From Clostridium lacusfryxellense (GTDB taxonomy: Bacteria > Bacillota > Clostridia > Clostridiales > Clostridiaceae): DNA of 64,000 nt. Within the stretch, counting starts at the first letter, position 1, and each line of letters starts with the position of its first letter. The DNA is taken from assembly GCF_018861735.1 (NCBI RefSeq), contig NZ_JAHLEB010000014.1, positions 1 to 64,000 of the forward strand. The letters run 5' to 3'. The position numbers and the translations under genes are program-made. The notes under the pieces were generated by a model, which saw only the letters and a list, made by a program, of their open reading frames with translations, ran no database searches and was not told where the DNA came from. Shown one piece after another: positions 53,074-62,152 of the stretch.

Positions 53074-54906
53074 ATGAAAAGGAAAAAGTTAGTTGCTTCA
53101 TTAATAGTAGCTATGTTTGTATCCACAAGTGTACTTGCTGGATGCGCAAAAAAAGCTGCGGTCGTAGAGGAAAAAGTACCACAAGTTGTAAATTATTATA
53201 CTTCTACTGAACCAGAAACATTGGATGCACAACAGATGACCGGTGCACCTGATTTTCAAATTGAAAACATGTTTATGGAAGGTTTAGTTCGTTATAGTAA
53301 AGACGAAGGTAAATACGATCCAGGAGTTGCAACAAAATGGAGTTTAGATGAACCAACAAATACTTATACTTTTGAATTAAATAAAAATGCTAAATGGGCT
53401 GATGGAACAGCAGTTACTGCTAAAGATTTCTTCTTTGGATGGAAACTTGCACTTGATGGACAAAGTGCATATGGATTTATGCTTACTGATTACATCGTTG
53501 GAGCGCAAGATTATGCTGATTACACTAGCGAATCTTTTTATGCAGCAAAGAATGCTACTTTTAAAGCATTACTAGATAGCCGTGATGCTGAAACAGATGA
53601 AGCTAAACTAAAAACAATAGCTTCTAAGATTTCTGCTGCATTAAGTGCAATGCCAGCAGCTGATAAAACAGCATTTGATGCTAAGAAAACAGATTTATGG
53701 TCTAAGGTAGGAATTAAAGAAGTTAACGGAAACATTGAAATTAAGCTTTCAAAATCAGTACCTTATTTTATTGGATTAACTGCAAACTCTGTATATCATC
53801 CAGTAAATGAAACTTTTTATAAAGCTCATCCAAAAGATTATACTCTAGAAGCCGCAGGATTAAATAGTAATGGTCCGTGGGTAGTTAAAACATGGAAACA
53901 TAACGATACATTTACTTTAGAAAAGAATCCTAACTATTGGAATAAAGATAATATAAAAATAGATACATTAAATTTAAAAGTTGTACTTGATGTTGCTACA
54001 AGAACAAATCTTTTAAAGACTGGCGCTTTAGATGGTTCCGCAATTCAAGCTAATGATTTGAAAACATTCCAAGATAAAGCAGTACTTGATCAATACAAAC
54101 TTCAGGATTTAATTGATATGCCAGATTACACTGTATTCTATCTTGAATTCAACCAATTTAGTAATAAAATAACTTCTAATAAAAACATTAGAAAAGCTAT
54201 ATCTTTAGCTATGGACCGTAAGGGTTTAGTTGAAAATGTTACACAAGGTGATATGGCTGCACTTTCACTAATTCCAGATGAATTTCCTGGGCTTAGCAAA
54301 TCTTTCCGTGAGGAAAATGGTGCTGCTTTAATAGAAGATAATCAACAGGCAAAAGCTAAAGAAGCTTTAGCTGCTGGTCTTAAAGAATTAGGTCTTACTA
54401 AATTACCAAAACAAGATGTTTTAATTGACCAAAAAGATATTAGTCAAAAACAAGGTGAAAAAATGCAAGCTGATTTGAAACTTGTTGGGATTGATATTAA
54501 CCTTGTACCAGTTGCATGGGGAGATAAATTAACTAGACTTAAAAACGGGAATTTTGGTATTTGTGCTAGTGGTTGGGGACCTGATTATATGGATCCTATG
54601 ACCTTCCTTGATTTATTCCAATCAAAAAATGGAAACAATTATGGTAGATACAATAATCCTGTTTATGATAAATTAATTGGTGATGCTAAAAATGAAAAAG
54701 ATGCTACAAAGAGAATGGCTTATTTATACGATGCTGAAAAATTATTAATGGCTGATTCTGTTGTTGCACCTAAATACTTTAGAATTTCTCATTGGACATT
54801 TAAAAATTACTTAACAGGAGTTGTTAATAGAGGCGCAGGCCCTGTTACAGATTTCTATTGGGCTAGTATAGATATGAAGGCAAAAAATGCTGATAAAGCT
54901 AAATAA
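53074..54906 (+). CDS. oppA: Oligopeptide ABC transporter substrate-binding lipoprotein
   Basis: This 610-residue extracytoplasmic binding protein has a lipoprotein signal (MKRKK, hydrophobic core, LAGC with Cys24) and a family 5 solute-binding fold: NKNAKWADGTAVTAKDFFFG, GPWVVKTWKHND, KNIRKAISLAMDRKGLV, WGPDYMDPMTFLD. It captures peptides for import. A stretch of about 70 residues near 155-225, rich in Ala and Lys, looks like an insertion relative to short relatives. AGGGGG precedes the ATG. Confidence 0.93.
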   Translation: MKRKKLVASLIVAMFVSTSVLAGCAKKAAVVEEKVPQVVNYYTSTEPETLDAQQMTGAPDFQIENMFMEGLVRYSKDEGKYDPGVATKWSLDEPTNTYTFELNKNAKWADGTAVTAKDFFFGWKLALDGQSAYGFMLTDYIVGAQDYADYTSESFYAAKNATFKALLDSRDAETDEAKLKTIASKISAALSAMPAADKTAFDAKKTDLWSKVGIKEVNGNIEIKLSKSVPYFIGLTANSVYHPVNETFYKAHPKDYTLEAAGLNSNGPWVVKTWKHNDTFTLEKNPNYWNKDNIKIDTLNLKVVLDVATRTNLLKTGALDGSAIQANDLKTFQDKAVLDQYKLQDLIDMPDYTVFYLEFNQFSNKITSNKNIRKAISLAMDRKGLVENVTQGDMAALSLIPDEFPGLSKSFREENGAALIEDNQQAKAKEALAAGLKELGLTKLPKQDVLIDQKDISQKQGEKMQADLKLVGIDINLVPVAWGDKLTRLKNGNFGICASGWGPDYMDPMTFLDLFQSKNGNNYGRYNNPVYDKLIGDAKNEKDATKRMAYLYDAEKLLMADSVVAPKYFRISHWTFKNYLTGVVNRGAGPVTDFYWASIDMKAKNADKAK

Positions 54907-54927
54907 ATTAATTTAAGTTATTAAGTT

Positions 54928-54983
54928 ATTAATGAGAGGATAGGGTATATGTTGTTTTAACGTATGCCTTTTCTTCTATTAAT
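54928..54983 (+). promoter_or_regulatory. Intercistronic hairpin between oppA and oppB
   Basis: ATTAAT and further imperfectly paired bases (AGGGTATATGTT with AACGTATGCCTT) form a long stem in the 115-base gap. Such structures usually let the binding-protein mRNA accumulate above that of the permease genes. Confidence 0.6.
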
Positions 54984-55021
54984 GGGATAAGTAGTGAATT
55001 TTTATACATAGGAGGTTAAAA

Positions 55022-55951
55022 ATGGTTAAATATATTTTAAAGAGAATATTCTTTGCGATAATTACAATGATATGCATAGCAACTATAACTTTTGCATTGA
55101 TGAAAGCACTACCTGGAGACCCATTTCATAATCCAAAGATGAAGCCAGAACTAAGACAAGCCTTATTACAAAAATATGGATTAGATCTACCTGTTCCACA
55201 GCAATATTTTAAATATATGAGCAATTTAGCTCATGGAGATCTTGGGCTTTCATATAAATATGTTAATCGTCCTGTTTCACAGGTAATAAAAGATAGTTTT
55301 CCTAAATCATTTGCTTTGGGTTGGAGAGCTATGGCATACTCCTCTATTTTCGGAATACTTTTCGGAGTTATAGCTGCCTTAAAACATCAGAAAGCTCCAG
55401 ATTATATTATAATTTTTATTTCTATTGTAGGGGTATCCGTTCCCAGTATTGTTATGGGCCCACTACTTGCCTACTACTTTGGCGTTAATTTAGGATGGTT
55501 TCCTGTAACTGTAACTGATAGTCAACTTTCTATGATTTTACCTTCCTTTACTTTAGGACTAGGTACTTTAGCTTTTGTTGCTAGATTAATGCGTTCAACT
55601 ACACTTGAAGTACTAGGACAAGATTATATACAAACTGCAAAATCTAAAGGACTTTCTACTTCTAAAATTATACGGAGTCACGTAATTCGTAATGCTATAA
55701 TGCCAGTTATTTCTATACTGGGGCCATCCTTTGCGGCTATTATAACAGGATCTATTGTAATAGAAAATGTTTTTGCTGTTGCTGGGCTTGGAGGATATTT
55801 TGTAAACACAATTAGTGACCAGGATTATTCTATGACTATGGGAATAACACTGTTTTATGCAATACTAATAATATTATCCCTTCTTTTGGTTGATATAGCA
55901 TATGGCTTAATTGATCCACGACTTAAAGTATCAAATAAAGGGGGCGAATAG
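55022..55951 (+). CDS. oppB: Oligopeptide ABC transporter permease OppB
   Basis: This 309-residue permease has six helices. The N-terminal helix is followed by the conserved ALPGDPFHNP and KYGLDLPVPQQYFKYM. The ATPase-contacting EAA loop is at YIQTAKSKGLSTSKIIRSHV. AGGAGG lies six bases from the ATG. It precedes oppC by five bases. Confidence 0.93.
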   Translation: MVKYILKRIFFAIITMICIATITFALMKALPGDPFHNPKMKPELRQALLQKYGLDLPVPQQYFKYMSNLAHGDLGLSYKYVNRPVSQVIKDSFPKSFALGWRAMAYSSIFGILFGVIAALKHQKAPDYIIIFISIVGVSVPSIVMGPLLAYYFGVNLGWFPVTVTDSQLSMILPSFTLGLGTLAFVARLMRSTTLEVLGQDYIQTAKSKGLSTSKIIRSHVIRNAIMPVISILGPSFAAIITGSIVIENVFAVAGLGGYFVNTISDQDYSMTMGITLFYAILIILSLLLVDIAYGLIDPRLKVSNKGGE

Positions 55952-55955
55952 CTAA

Positions 55956-57239
55956 ATGGATAAAATAGAAAAAGAGCAATTCGAACTTGTTGGTAAAAAT
56001 CTCGAAGCTGCACAAAATATAAAACGTCCAAGTATGTCATATTTAGAAGATGCATTTAGAAGATTAAAAAAGAATAAACCATCCATAATTTCTTTTTGGA
56101 TATTAGTTCTATTAATTGTTATGGCAATCGTTGGCCCAATGATTTCGAAAGGACTTTATGGTCATACTTACAGAACCCAAAATTTAAAGCTACAAGATCA
56201 AACTTTTATTCTTTCAAATCAAAGAAGTTTAAAATTATCATCTAATTCTGTGTTTTCTTATGAAAAATACAAGCCTAATCTTAGAAAAACAGAATTACAA
56301 TTTAAAAAAGTTGAGCTAAAAGGTCAATCTGGAAAGTTAGGTTTTATAATTGGTGATAAATCTGAGGAATCCTACCAAGGAGACCAAAAGGAATATAAAT
56401 TACAGATAAAAACAACTTCCTCTGATACTTGGGATTCAATTATAAGCAAATTAAATGTTGAAGCCGAAGCGCTTTTAAAAGAAGACACTGCTTTTAGAGG
56501 GGTCACTTTCAAAAAAAGTGGAAGCAGTTTAGTTATAGAAACAAAAGGCGAAAAAAAATTCAACAATAGATATTGGCTTGGAACTGATGACCTTGGTCGT
56601 GATTTATGGACTAGATTATGGGAGGGCTCAAGAGTTTCATTCATTATTGCAATAGTATCAGTTCTCTTTACAGGATTATTTGGTGTTGTTTATGGAGGAA
56701 TATCTGGTTACATTGGTGGAAATTCAGATAATATAATGATGAGAATTATTGAAATTCTTATGGTTATTCCAGATATGCTATATATTATGTTATTAACTAT
56801 AGTAATGCCAAGAGGGATTGTTACCATTACCCTTGTCCTGGCATTTACAGGGTGGATGGGAACTGCAATCCTAGTTCGTGGAGAGGTTTTAAGATTAAAA
56901 CACAGTGAATATGTGCTTGCCTCACAAACACTAGGCGCAGATGCAAAAAGAGTTATATTTAAGCATTTGATTCCAAATTGTATGGGTCCTATAATAGTTA
57001 ATATGACTATGATGATTCCCAAAATGATTTTTGCTGAAGCATTTTTAAGCTTCATAGGACTTGGCGTACCGGCACCATATGCATCTCTCGGGGTTCTCGT
57101 AAATGATGGAGCAAAGATTTTTTATCTATACCCTCATTTACTTATAATACCATCAGCCGTATTATGTTTAATTATGCTTGCATTCAATATACTTGGTGAT
57201 GGCCTAAGAGATTCTCTTGACCCTAAACTTAGGAAATAG
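55956..57239 (+). CDS. oppC: Oligopeptide ABC transporter permease OppC with a large insert
   Basis: This permease has 427 residues, versus about 300 for typical OppC. After the first helix (residues about 44-62) it carries an extra extracytoplasmic domain of about 130 residues (76-203), rich in Lys and Ser. The canonical WLGTDDLGRDLWTRL then begins the permease domain. The EAA loop is at VLASQTLGADAKRVIFKHLI. The start is five bases after oppB. Confidence 0.92.
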   Translation: MDKIEKEQFELVGKNLEAAQNIKRPSMSYLEDAFRRLKKNKPSIISFWILVLLIVMAIVGPMISKGLYGHTYRTQNLKLQDQTFILSNQRSLKLSSNSVFSYEKYKPNLRKTELQFKKVELKGQSGKLGFIIGDKSEESYQGDQKEYKLQIKTTSSDTWDSIISKLNVEAEALLKEDTAFRGVTFKKSGSSLVIETKGEKKFNNRYWLGTDDLGRDLWTRLWEGSRVSFIIAIVSVLFTGLFGVVYGGISGYIGGNSDNIMMRIIEILMVIPDMLYIMLLTIVMPRGIVTITLVLAFTGWMGTAILVRGEVLRLKHSEYVLASQTLGADAKRVIFKHLIPNCMGPIIVNMTMMIPKMIFAEAFLSFIGLGVPAPYASLGVLVNDGAKIFYLYPHLLIIPSAVLCLIMLAFNILGDGLRDSLDPKLRK

Positions 57240-57251
57240 GAGGTGGATTAC

Positions 57252-58304
57252 TTGAAAAAAAAGATATTAGAAGTGGAAAATTTACAAGTTTCTTTCGATA
57301 CGTATGCAGGTGAGATTCAAGCGGTACGTGGCATTTCATTCCAGGTATTCGAAGGAGAGACTTTAGCTATTGTTGGGGAATCAGGATGTGGAAAATCTGT
57401 AACTGCAAAATCTATAATGAGACTTAACCCTGAACCTCCTGCACGTTTCAAAGGCGGTAAAATTATTTTTGATGGTGAAGATATAATTACAAAGTCTGAA
57501 AAGGAAATGAGAGAGGTTCGCGGTAAAAAAATTGGAATGATTTTTCAGGATCCAATGACTTCTCTTAATCCTACCATGACAATTGGAAAACAAATATTAG
57601 AGGGCCTTCGTGGACATAAAAGTGATGTTACAAAGGAAGAAGCACATAAGGTAGCTATTGATATGTTAAAACTTGTTCAAATACCAAATGCTGAAGAACG
57701 AATAAACGAATATCCTCATCAGTTCTCTGGTGGAATGCGCCAGCGTGCTATGATTGCTATTGCACTAGTATGTAATCCTCAGCTACTTATTGCTGACGAA
57801 CCCACAACTGCTTTAGATGTAACAATTCAAGCTCAAATACTAGAGCTTATGAAAGATTTACAAAAAACAATAAATACTTCTATTATAATGATTACTCACG
57901 ATTTGGGAGTTGTTGCTAATATATCTCAAAGAGTAGTAGTTATGTATGGTGGAAAGATTGTAGAATATGCCGATACAAATGAATTATATTATAATCCAAA
58001 ACATCCTTACACTTGGGGACTTTTAAGTTCAGTACCAAGAGTAGATATTGTTAAGACAGGAAATAAATTATCATCAATAGAAGGTACACCACCTGATTTA
58101 TTCGCGCCTCCTACTGGATGTCCATTTGCAGATAGATGTGAATATTCAATGAAAATTTGCAGGGATAAGATGCCTCCAGATTTCATTATTAGTGAAGGAC
58201 ATGGGTCAGCTTGTTGGTTAAGTCATCCTGATGCTCCAAATGTAGCCTCACCAAGTCTCTTTATAGGATCAAACCAATCTACTGAAAATAGAGGTGAAAA
58301 TTAA
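57252..58304 (+). CDS. oppD: Oligopeptide ABC transporter ATPase OppD
   Basis: This 350-residue ATPase has Walker A GESGCGKSVT, the Q-loop MIFQDPMTSLNPTM, signature QFSGGMRQRAMIA, Walker B LLIADEPTTALD and the C-terminal OppD/F-specific Cys motif (GCPFADRCEYSMKIC) that may hold an Fe-S cluster. A GTG at 57243 overlaps AGGAGG, so the TTG at 57252, eight bases beyond it, is the likely start. Confidence 0.94.
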   Translation: MKKKILEVENLQVSFDTYAGEIQAVRGISFQVFEGETLAIVGESGCGKSVTAKSIMRLNPEPPARFKGGKIIFDGEDIITKSEKEMREVRGKKIGMIFQDPMTSLNPTMTIGKQILEGLRGHKSDVTKEEAHKVAIDMLKLVQIPNAEERINEYPHQFSGGMRQRAMIAIALVCNPQLLIADEPTTALDVTIQAQILELMKDLQKTINTSIIMITHDLGVVANISQRVVVMYGGKIVEYADTNELYYNPKHPYTWGLLSSVPRVDIVKTGNKLSSIEGTPPDLFAPPTGCPFADRCEYSMKICRDKMPPDFIISEGHGSACWLSHPDAPNVASPSLFIGSNQSTENRGEN

Positions 58305-58305
58305 A

Positions 58306-59283
58306 ATGGCTGATTTAGATAAAAAAGAAATACTTCTTAGTGTTAAAAACCTAAAAAAATATTTTTATGTTGGGAAAGATCAATATTTAAAAGCTGTTGA
58401 TGATGTAAGTTTCGATATTTATAAAGGTGAAACACTAGGACTTGTAGGCGAATCAGGTTGCGGAAAATCAACTTGTGGACGAACTATTTTAAGGATTTAC
58501 AATGCTACAGAAGGTACAGTTGAGTTTGAAGGTAAATCAGTACATACCCTAAAAGGAAAAGATCTAAAGGATTATAATAAAAAAGCACAAATGATTTTCC
58601 AAGATCCTTATGCTTCTTTAAATCCTAGGATGCTAGTTTCAGATATTGTTGCAGAAGGCATTGATATTCATAAACTAAGTTATGGAAAAGAGAGAAAAAA
58701 AAGAATTGACGAGCTTTTGGAATTAGTTGGCCTTAATAAAGAACATGCAAACAGATTTCCACACGAATTTAGTGGTGGACAAAGACAGAGAATAGGCATA
58801 GCTCGTGCTCTTGCAGTAGATCCGTCTTTCATTGTATGTGATGAACCTATTTCAGCATTAGATGTTTCTGTTCAAGCTCAGGTAGTAAATTTACTTCAGG
58901 AGCTACAAACAACATATGGTTTGACATTCTTGTTTATTGCACATGATTTATCAATGGTTAGGTATATATCAGATAGAGTATGTGTAATGTATCTTGGGTC
59001 ACTTGCAGAGCTTGCTAAAAGTGATACATTATATAATAAACCACTTCATCCTTATACTCAAGCTCTACTGTCTTCAATCCCAAGACCAGATCCATTGATT
59101 GAAAAAACAAGACAAAGAATAATGCTTGAAGGTGATGTTCCTAGCCCAATAAACCCTCCTAATGGATGTAAATTTGTTGATAGGTGTAATAAGGCTATGG
59201 ACATATGTCGTGAGAATAGGCCTCAGATGGTAGAGATAGAACCAGAACATTTTGTTGCATGCCATTTATATGATAAAAAATAG
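58306..59283 (+). CDS. oppF: Oligopeptide ABC transporter ATPase OppF
   Basis: The partner ATPase of OppD, 325 residues. It has Walker A GESGCGKSTC, MIFQDPYASLNPRM, signature EFSGGQRQRIGIA, Walker B IVCDEPISALD and the tail GCKFVDRCNKAMDIC. The ATG at 58306 follows the oppD stop codon by one base; AGAGGTG lies inside the end of oppD. Confidence 0.94.
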   Translation: MADLDKKEILLSVKNLKKYFYVGKDQYLKAVDDVSFDIYKGETLGLVGESGCGKSTCGRTILRIYNATEGTVEFEGKSVHTLKGKDLKDYNKKAQMIFQDPYASLNPRMLVSDIVAEGIDIHKLSYGKERKKRIDELLELVGLNKEHANRFPHEFSGGQRQRIGIARALAVDPSFIVCDEPISALDVSVQAQVVNLLQELQTTYGLTFLFIAHDLSMVRYISDRVCVMYLGSLAELAKSDTLYNKPLHPYTQALLSSIPRPDPLIEKTRQRIMLEGDVPSPINPPNGCKFVDRCNKAMDICRENRPQMVEIEPEHFVACHLYDKK

Positions 59284-59290
59284 TAAGGAC

Positions 59291-59327
59291 AAAAAAACTG
59301 ATGGAATTAGATTTCATCAGTTTTTTT
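59291..59327 (+). terminator. Terminator after the opp operon
   Basis: AAAAAAACTGATG pairs with CATCAGTTTTTTT. It follows the oppF stop codon directly. Confidence 0.88.
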
Positions 59328-59488
59328 GTCTGTTAACTACTTAGTCTTATCTTCATCTCTTAACATATGATCTTTTATCCTACTTTACTAGTCTTAATAT
59401 GATTTGTGATATATAATTACTTTAATGGTATGAAAATTCTATTTAATAAAACAAACTAAATAATTATACTAATTTCTAGGAGGTACTT

Positions 59489-60070
59489 ATGAAAAATGAT
59501 ACTAAAGATACTTTAAGAAAAAATATGTTGAATAAAAGAAAAATCATGAAAGTTAATGATGTAAGTACTTTTAGTAATAAAATTATAAATACGATAATGG
59601 GATTACCAGAATTCATAAGTTGCAAGAATATCATGTTATATCTTAGCTTTAATAATGAAGTTGATACAACCCCTCTTGTTACTTGGTGTTTGAATAATGG
59701 TAAAACAGTAATTGTACCATATTGCGTGCAGCAAGAGAAAAAGATAATGCCTTTTAAAATAAATAACCTTACAACAGATCTTAATAAATCAACTTTTGGC
59801 ATCATGGAGCCAAAACACGATTTATTGGAGGAATCAAATATAAATGATATTGATTTAATAATAGTTCCTGGCGTAGTTTTCGATAATAATTGCAATAGGA
59901 TAGGTTTTGGTGCTGGTTATTATGATAGATTTTTACCTCGAAAATCGAAAAACGCTTTAACTATTGGTATAGCCTACGACTATCAAATAATTGATGAAAT
60001 TCCCACAGATGTTTATGATGTACCACTTAATTGCGTTATCACTGAAAATAGAATAATATATCCTAAATAA
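59489..60070 (+). CDS. 5-formyltetrahydrofolate cyclo-ligase
   Basis: This enzyme converts 5-formyl-THF to 5,10-methenyl-THF with ATP, returning it to one-carbon metabolism. The 193-residue protein has the N-terminal basic helix (KDTLRKNMLNKRK), VIVPYCV, DLIIVPGVVFD and the catalytic GFGAGYYDRFL. AGGAGG precedes the ATG. Confidence 0.93.
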   Translation: MKNDTKDTLRKNMLNKRKIMKVNDVSTFSNKIINTIMGLPEFISCKNIMLYLSFNNEVDTTPLVTWCLNNGKTVIVPYCVQQEKKIMPFKINNLTTDLNKSTFGIMEPKHDLLEESNINDIDLIIVPGVVFDNNCNRIGFGAGYYDRFLPRKSKNALTIGIAYDYQIIDEIPTDVYDVPLNCVITENRIIYPK

Positions 60071-60165
60071 CTAACTATCAACATTCATTATAATAAAACA
60101 TATTATAATAAAACAGATTATAATATGTTAGAATACTTAATTATACTTATATTGGAGGTGTACCT

Positions 60166-60894
60166 TTGGAAAAACGAATAGCTGCTTTCTTTGATATTGA
60201 TGGTACTCTTTATAGAGAAGCTTTAATTACAGAAGTCTTTAAAAAACTGATAAAAAGCGAACTAATAGAAAATGATAGATGGTACAAAGATGTAAAACCT
60301 TTTTTCGTGAAATGGGATAAAAGAATTGGAAACTATGATAATTACCTACTTAAAATGGCTGATATTTATTCTGAAGCTATAATCGGACTTCATAGGTCTC
60401 AAATTGAATTTATTGCTAAGCAAATTGTAAAGCAAAAGGGAGATAGAGTATATACCTTTACCCGCGATATAATTAAATGGCATAAAAGCCAAGGACATAT
60501 AATAATTACAATATCCGGTAGTCCTATAGAACTTGTACGTGAGATGTCTATAAAATACGGTTTTGATGATTATGTAGGAACTAAATATACACTCAATGAA
60601 CATAATATTTATACTGGCGATATTATCCCTATGTGGGATAGTATAAGCAAGCAAACTGCTATAGCATATTTCGTAGAAAAATATAATATTGATTTAGATC
60701 AAAGTTATGCATATGGAGATACTTCAGGTGATTTTAATATGCTAAAATTAATTAGTAACCCAACAGCTGTAAATCCCACTAAAGAACTCTTACTAAAAAT
60801 CCTAGATGATCCTGAATTAAAAGAAAAAATAAGTATAATGCTTGAAAGAAAAGACGTAGTTTATAGTTTACGTCCAGAAGATATTAAAATATAA
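60166..60894 (+). CDS. HAD-IB family hydrolase
   Basis: This 242-residue phosphatase-like protein of the haloacid dehalogenase superfamily (SerB-type subclass IB) has the nucleophile motif FFDIDGTLY (D10, D12), motif II TISGSPIELV, and motif III/IV YGDTSGDFNMLKL. It may act on phosphoserine or another small phosphomonoester. The start is a TTG seven bases from GGAGG. It ends at a bidirectional terminator. Confidence 0.88.
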   Translation: MEKRIAAFFDIDGTLYREALITEVFKKLIKSELIENDRWYKDVKPFFVKWDKRIGNYDNYLLKMADIYSEAIIGLHRSQIEFIAKQIVKQKGDRVYTFTRDIIKWHKSQGHIIITISGSPIELVREMSIKYGFDDYVGTKYTLNEHNIYTGDIIPMWDSISKQTAIAYFVEKYNIDLDQSYAYGDTSGDFNMLKLISNPTAVNPTKELLLKILDDPELKEKISIMLERKDVVYSLRPEDIKI

Positions 60895-60901
60895 TTATTG
60901 A

Positions 60902-60949
60902 AAAATAAAGGTTATAGAAGTTTATTAACTACTATAACCTTTATTTTTT
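60902..60949. terminator. Bidirectional terminator
   Basis: AATAAAGGTTATAG pairs with CTATAACCTTTATT, with T and A runs at the ends, between the HAD gene and the convergent membrane protein gene. Confidence 0.85.
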
Positions 60950-61246
60950 CGCTTTGAATATTTTTTTTGATATTACTGAATAAACAATCCATATTATAAG
61001 CAAACACCCAATAGTTACATTAGTTATAATACCTTGTGAAGATGGTATCCCCTGTTCAAGAAAAGTACCAATTAAGATTATTCCTCCCATAGAAATTAAA
61101 ACAAGCTTATTTAGTTTTATATATTCATCATAATGATCACCCTTATAATTCTTACCCTGCTTCTTCTCAAAATTAAGCCCAGAAACAACAGCCGCAGCAC
61201 CCATCATAATAAACATAATAGTAAACACACCATCACCCAGTCCCAT
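60941..61246 (-). CDS. Small three-helix membrane protein
   Basis: This is a 101-residue protein with three predicted transmembrane helices and a charged loop (NFEKKQGKNYKGDHYDEYIK) between the first and second. I recognise no family. AAGGGGAGG supports the ATG at 61246. Confidence 0.6.
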   Translation of the reverse strand: MGLGDGVFTIMFIMMGAAAVVSGLNFEKKQGKNYKGDHYDEYIKLNKLVLISMGGIILIGTFLEQGIPSSQGIITNVTIGCLLIIWIVYSVISKKIFKAKK

Positions 61247-61636
61247 ACGAACCCTCCCCTTCTAATTCTTAAATTCACTACATTGAGGTAAGTATATCAT
61301 AAATATACCTGAAGACAAAAAAATCTAGGGAACATAACAATTATTAATTGTTATGCTCCCTAGCTTGAATATTCTAACTGTACTTAAAATCAGCTAGAAG
61401 TAAGCGTGATATTTCTCCGAAGGACTTGCATTACGAAGCGAAAAAACTATTGAAATTAAATTTAGTAATTCTTCTTTTGAAAATATAAAATTCCCGTAAG
61501 ACTGCCAGGAAGGCAGTCTAGCGAACCCGAGACAGGACGTCGAGTGTGAGCGATAGGGATTTTATATTTTCAAAAGACTAGAATTTCTTAATATAATTTC
61601 AAGTTTCGAGCTAGGTATGCAAGGCCGTAGGAGAAA
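61247..61636. other. Intergenic region with terminator and element B
   Basis: This 390-base gap between ribH and the small membrane gene contains the terminator at 61318-61366 and the palindromic element at 61409-61639. There is no coding sequence. Confidence 0.6.
61318..61366 (-). terminator. Terminator for the riboflavin operon
   Basis: CTAGGGA and TCCCTAG close a stem extended by CATAACAATT with AATTGTTATG; on the minus strand it ends in a T run. It lies about 270 bases beyond ribH, after element B. Confidence 0.75.
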
Positions 61637-61639
61637 TTA
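61409..61639. repeat. Palindromic element B, copy 2
   Basis: This is a 231-base counterpart of the element at 47261-47507. The ends ATATTTCTCC and GGAGAAATTA pair, then CTTGCAT with ATGCAAG, and GAAAATATAAAATTCCC with GGGATTTTATATTTTC. The core holds GACTGCC-AGGA-GGCAGTC and then CGAACCCGAGACAGGACG followed by TCGAGTGTGAGCG. Its last three bases are the ribH stop codon on the minus strand. Confidence 0.85.
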
Positions 61640-62098
61640 CATGCCCTTTATTAAATTTGCCATCTCTATTGCTGATACTGCAGCATCATATCCTTTATTA
61701 CCTGCCTTAGTTCCTGCTCTTTCAATCGCCTGCTCAATATTTTCAGTAGTAATTACTCCAAAGATAACAGGAACTCCTGTTTCAAGTGATACAGATGCAA
61801 TTCCTTTAGTAACTTCACCAGATACAAGCTCGTAATGAGATGTAGTGCCCCTTATTACTGCTCCTAAACAAATTACACCATCATACTTACCAGACTGAGC
61901 CATCTTTTTTGCAATTAATGGTATCTCAAAAGCACCAGGTACCCATGCAATTTCAACACTTTCTTCTTCAACACCATGACGTTTTAATCCGTCCAGTGCT
62001 CCTGATAATAATTTTCCTCCTATAAATTCGTTAAACCTTGCTACTATAATTCCAAATTTCAAACCTTCTGCTATTAATTTACCTTCATATACTTTCAT
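61637..62098 (-). CDS. ribH: 6,7-dimethyl-8-ribityllumazine synthase
   Basis: RibH condenses the DHBP and pyrimidine intermediates into lumazine, the substrate of riboflavin synthase. The 153-residue protein has [44 protein letters not shown] and [20 protein letters not shown], all diagnostic. AGGAGG precedes the ATG. It is the last gene of the rib operon. Confidence 0.96.
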   Translation of the reverse strand: MKVYEGKLIAEGLKFGIIVARFNEFIGGKLLSGALDGLKRHGVEEESVEIAWVPGAFEIPLIAKKMAQSGKYDGVICLGAVIRGTTSHYELVSGEVTKGIASVSLETGVPVIFGVITTENIEQAIERAGTKAGNKGYDAAVSAIEMANLIKGM

Positions 62099-62152
62099 GT
62101 TAAATCCTCCTATTAATTTTTTATTATAATATATTAAATAATTGTACTTTTT

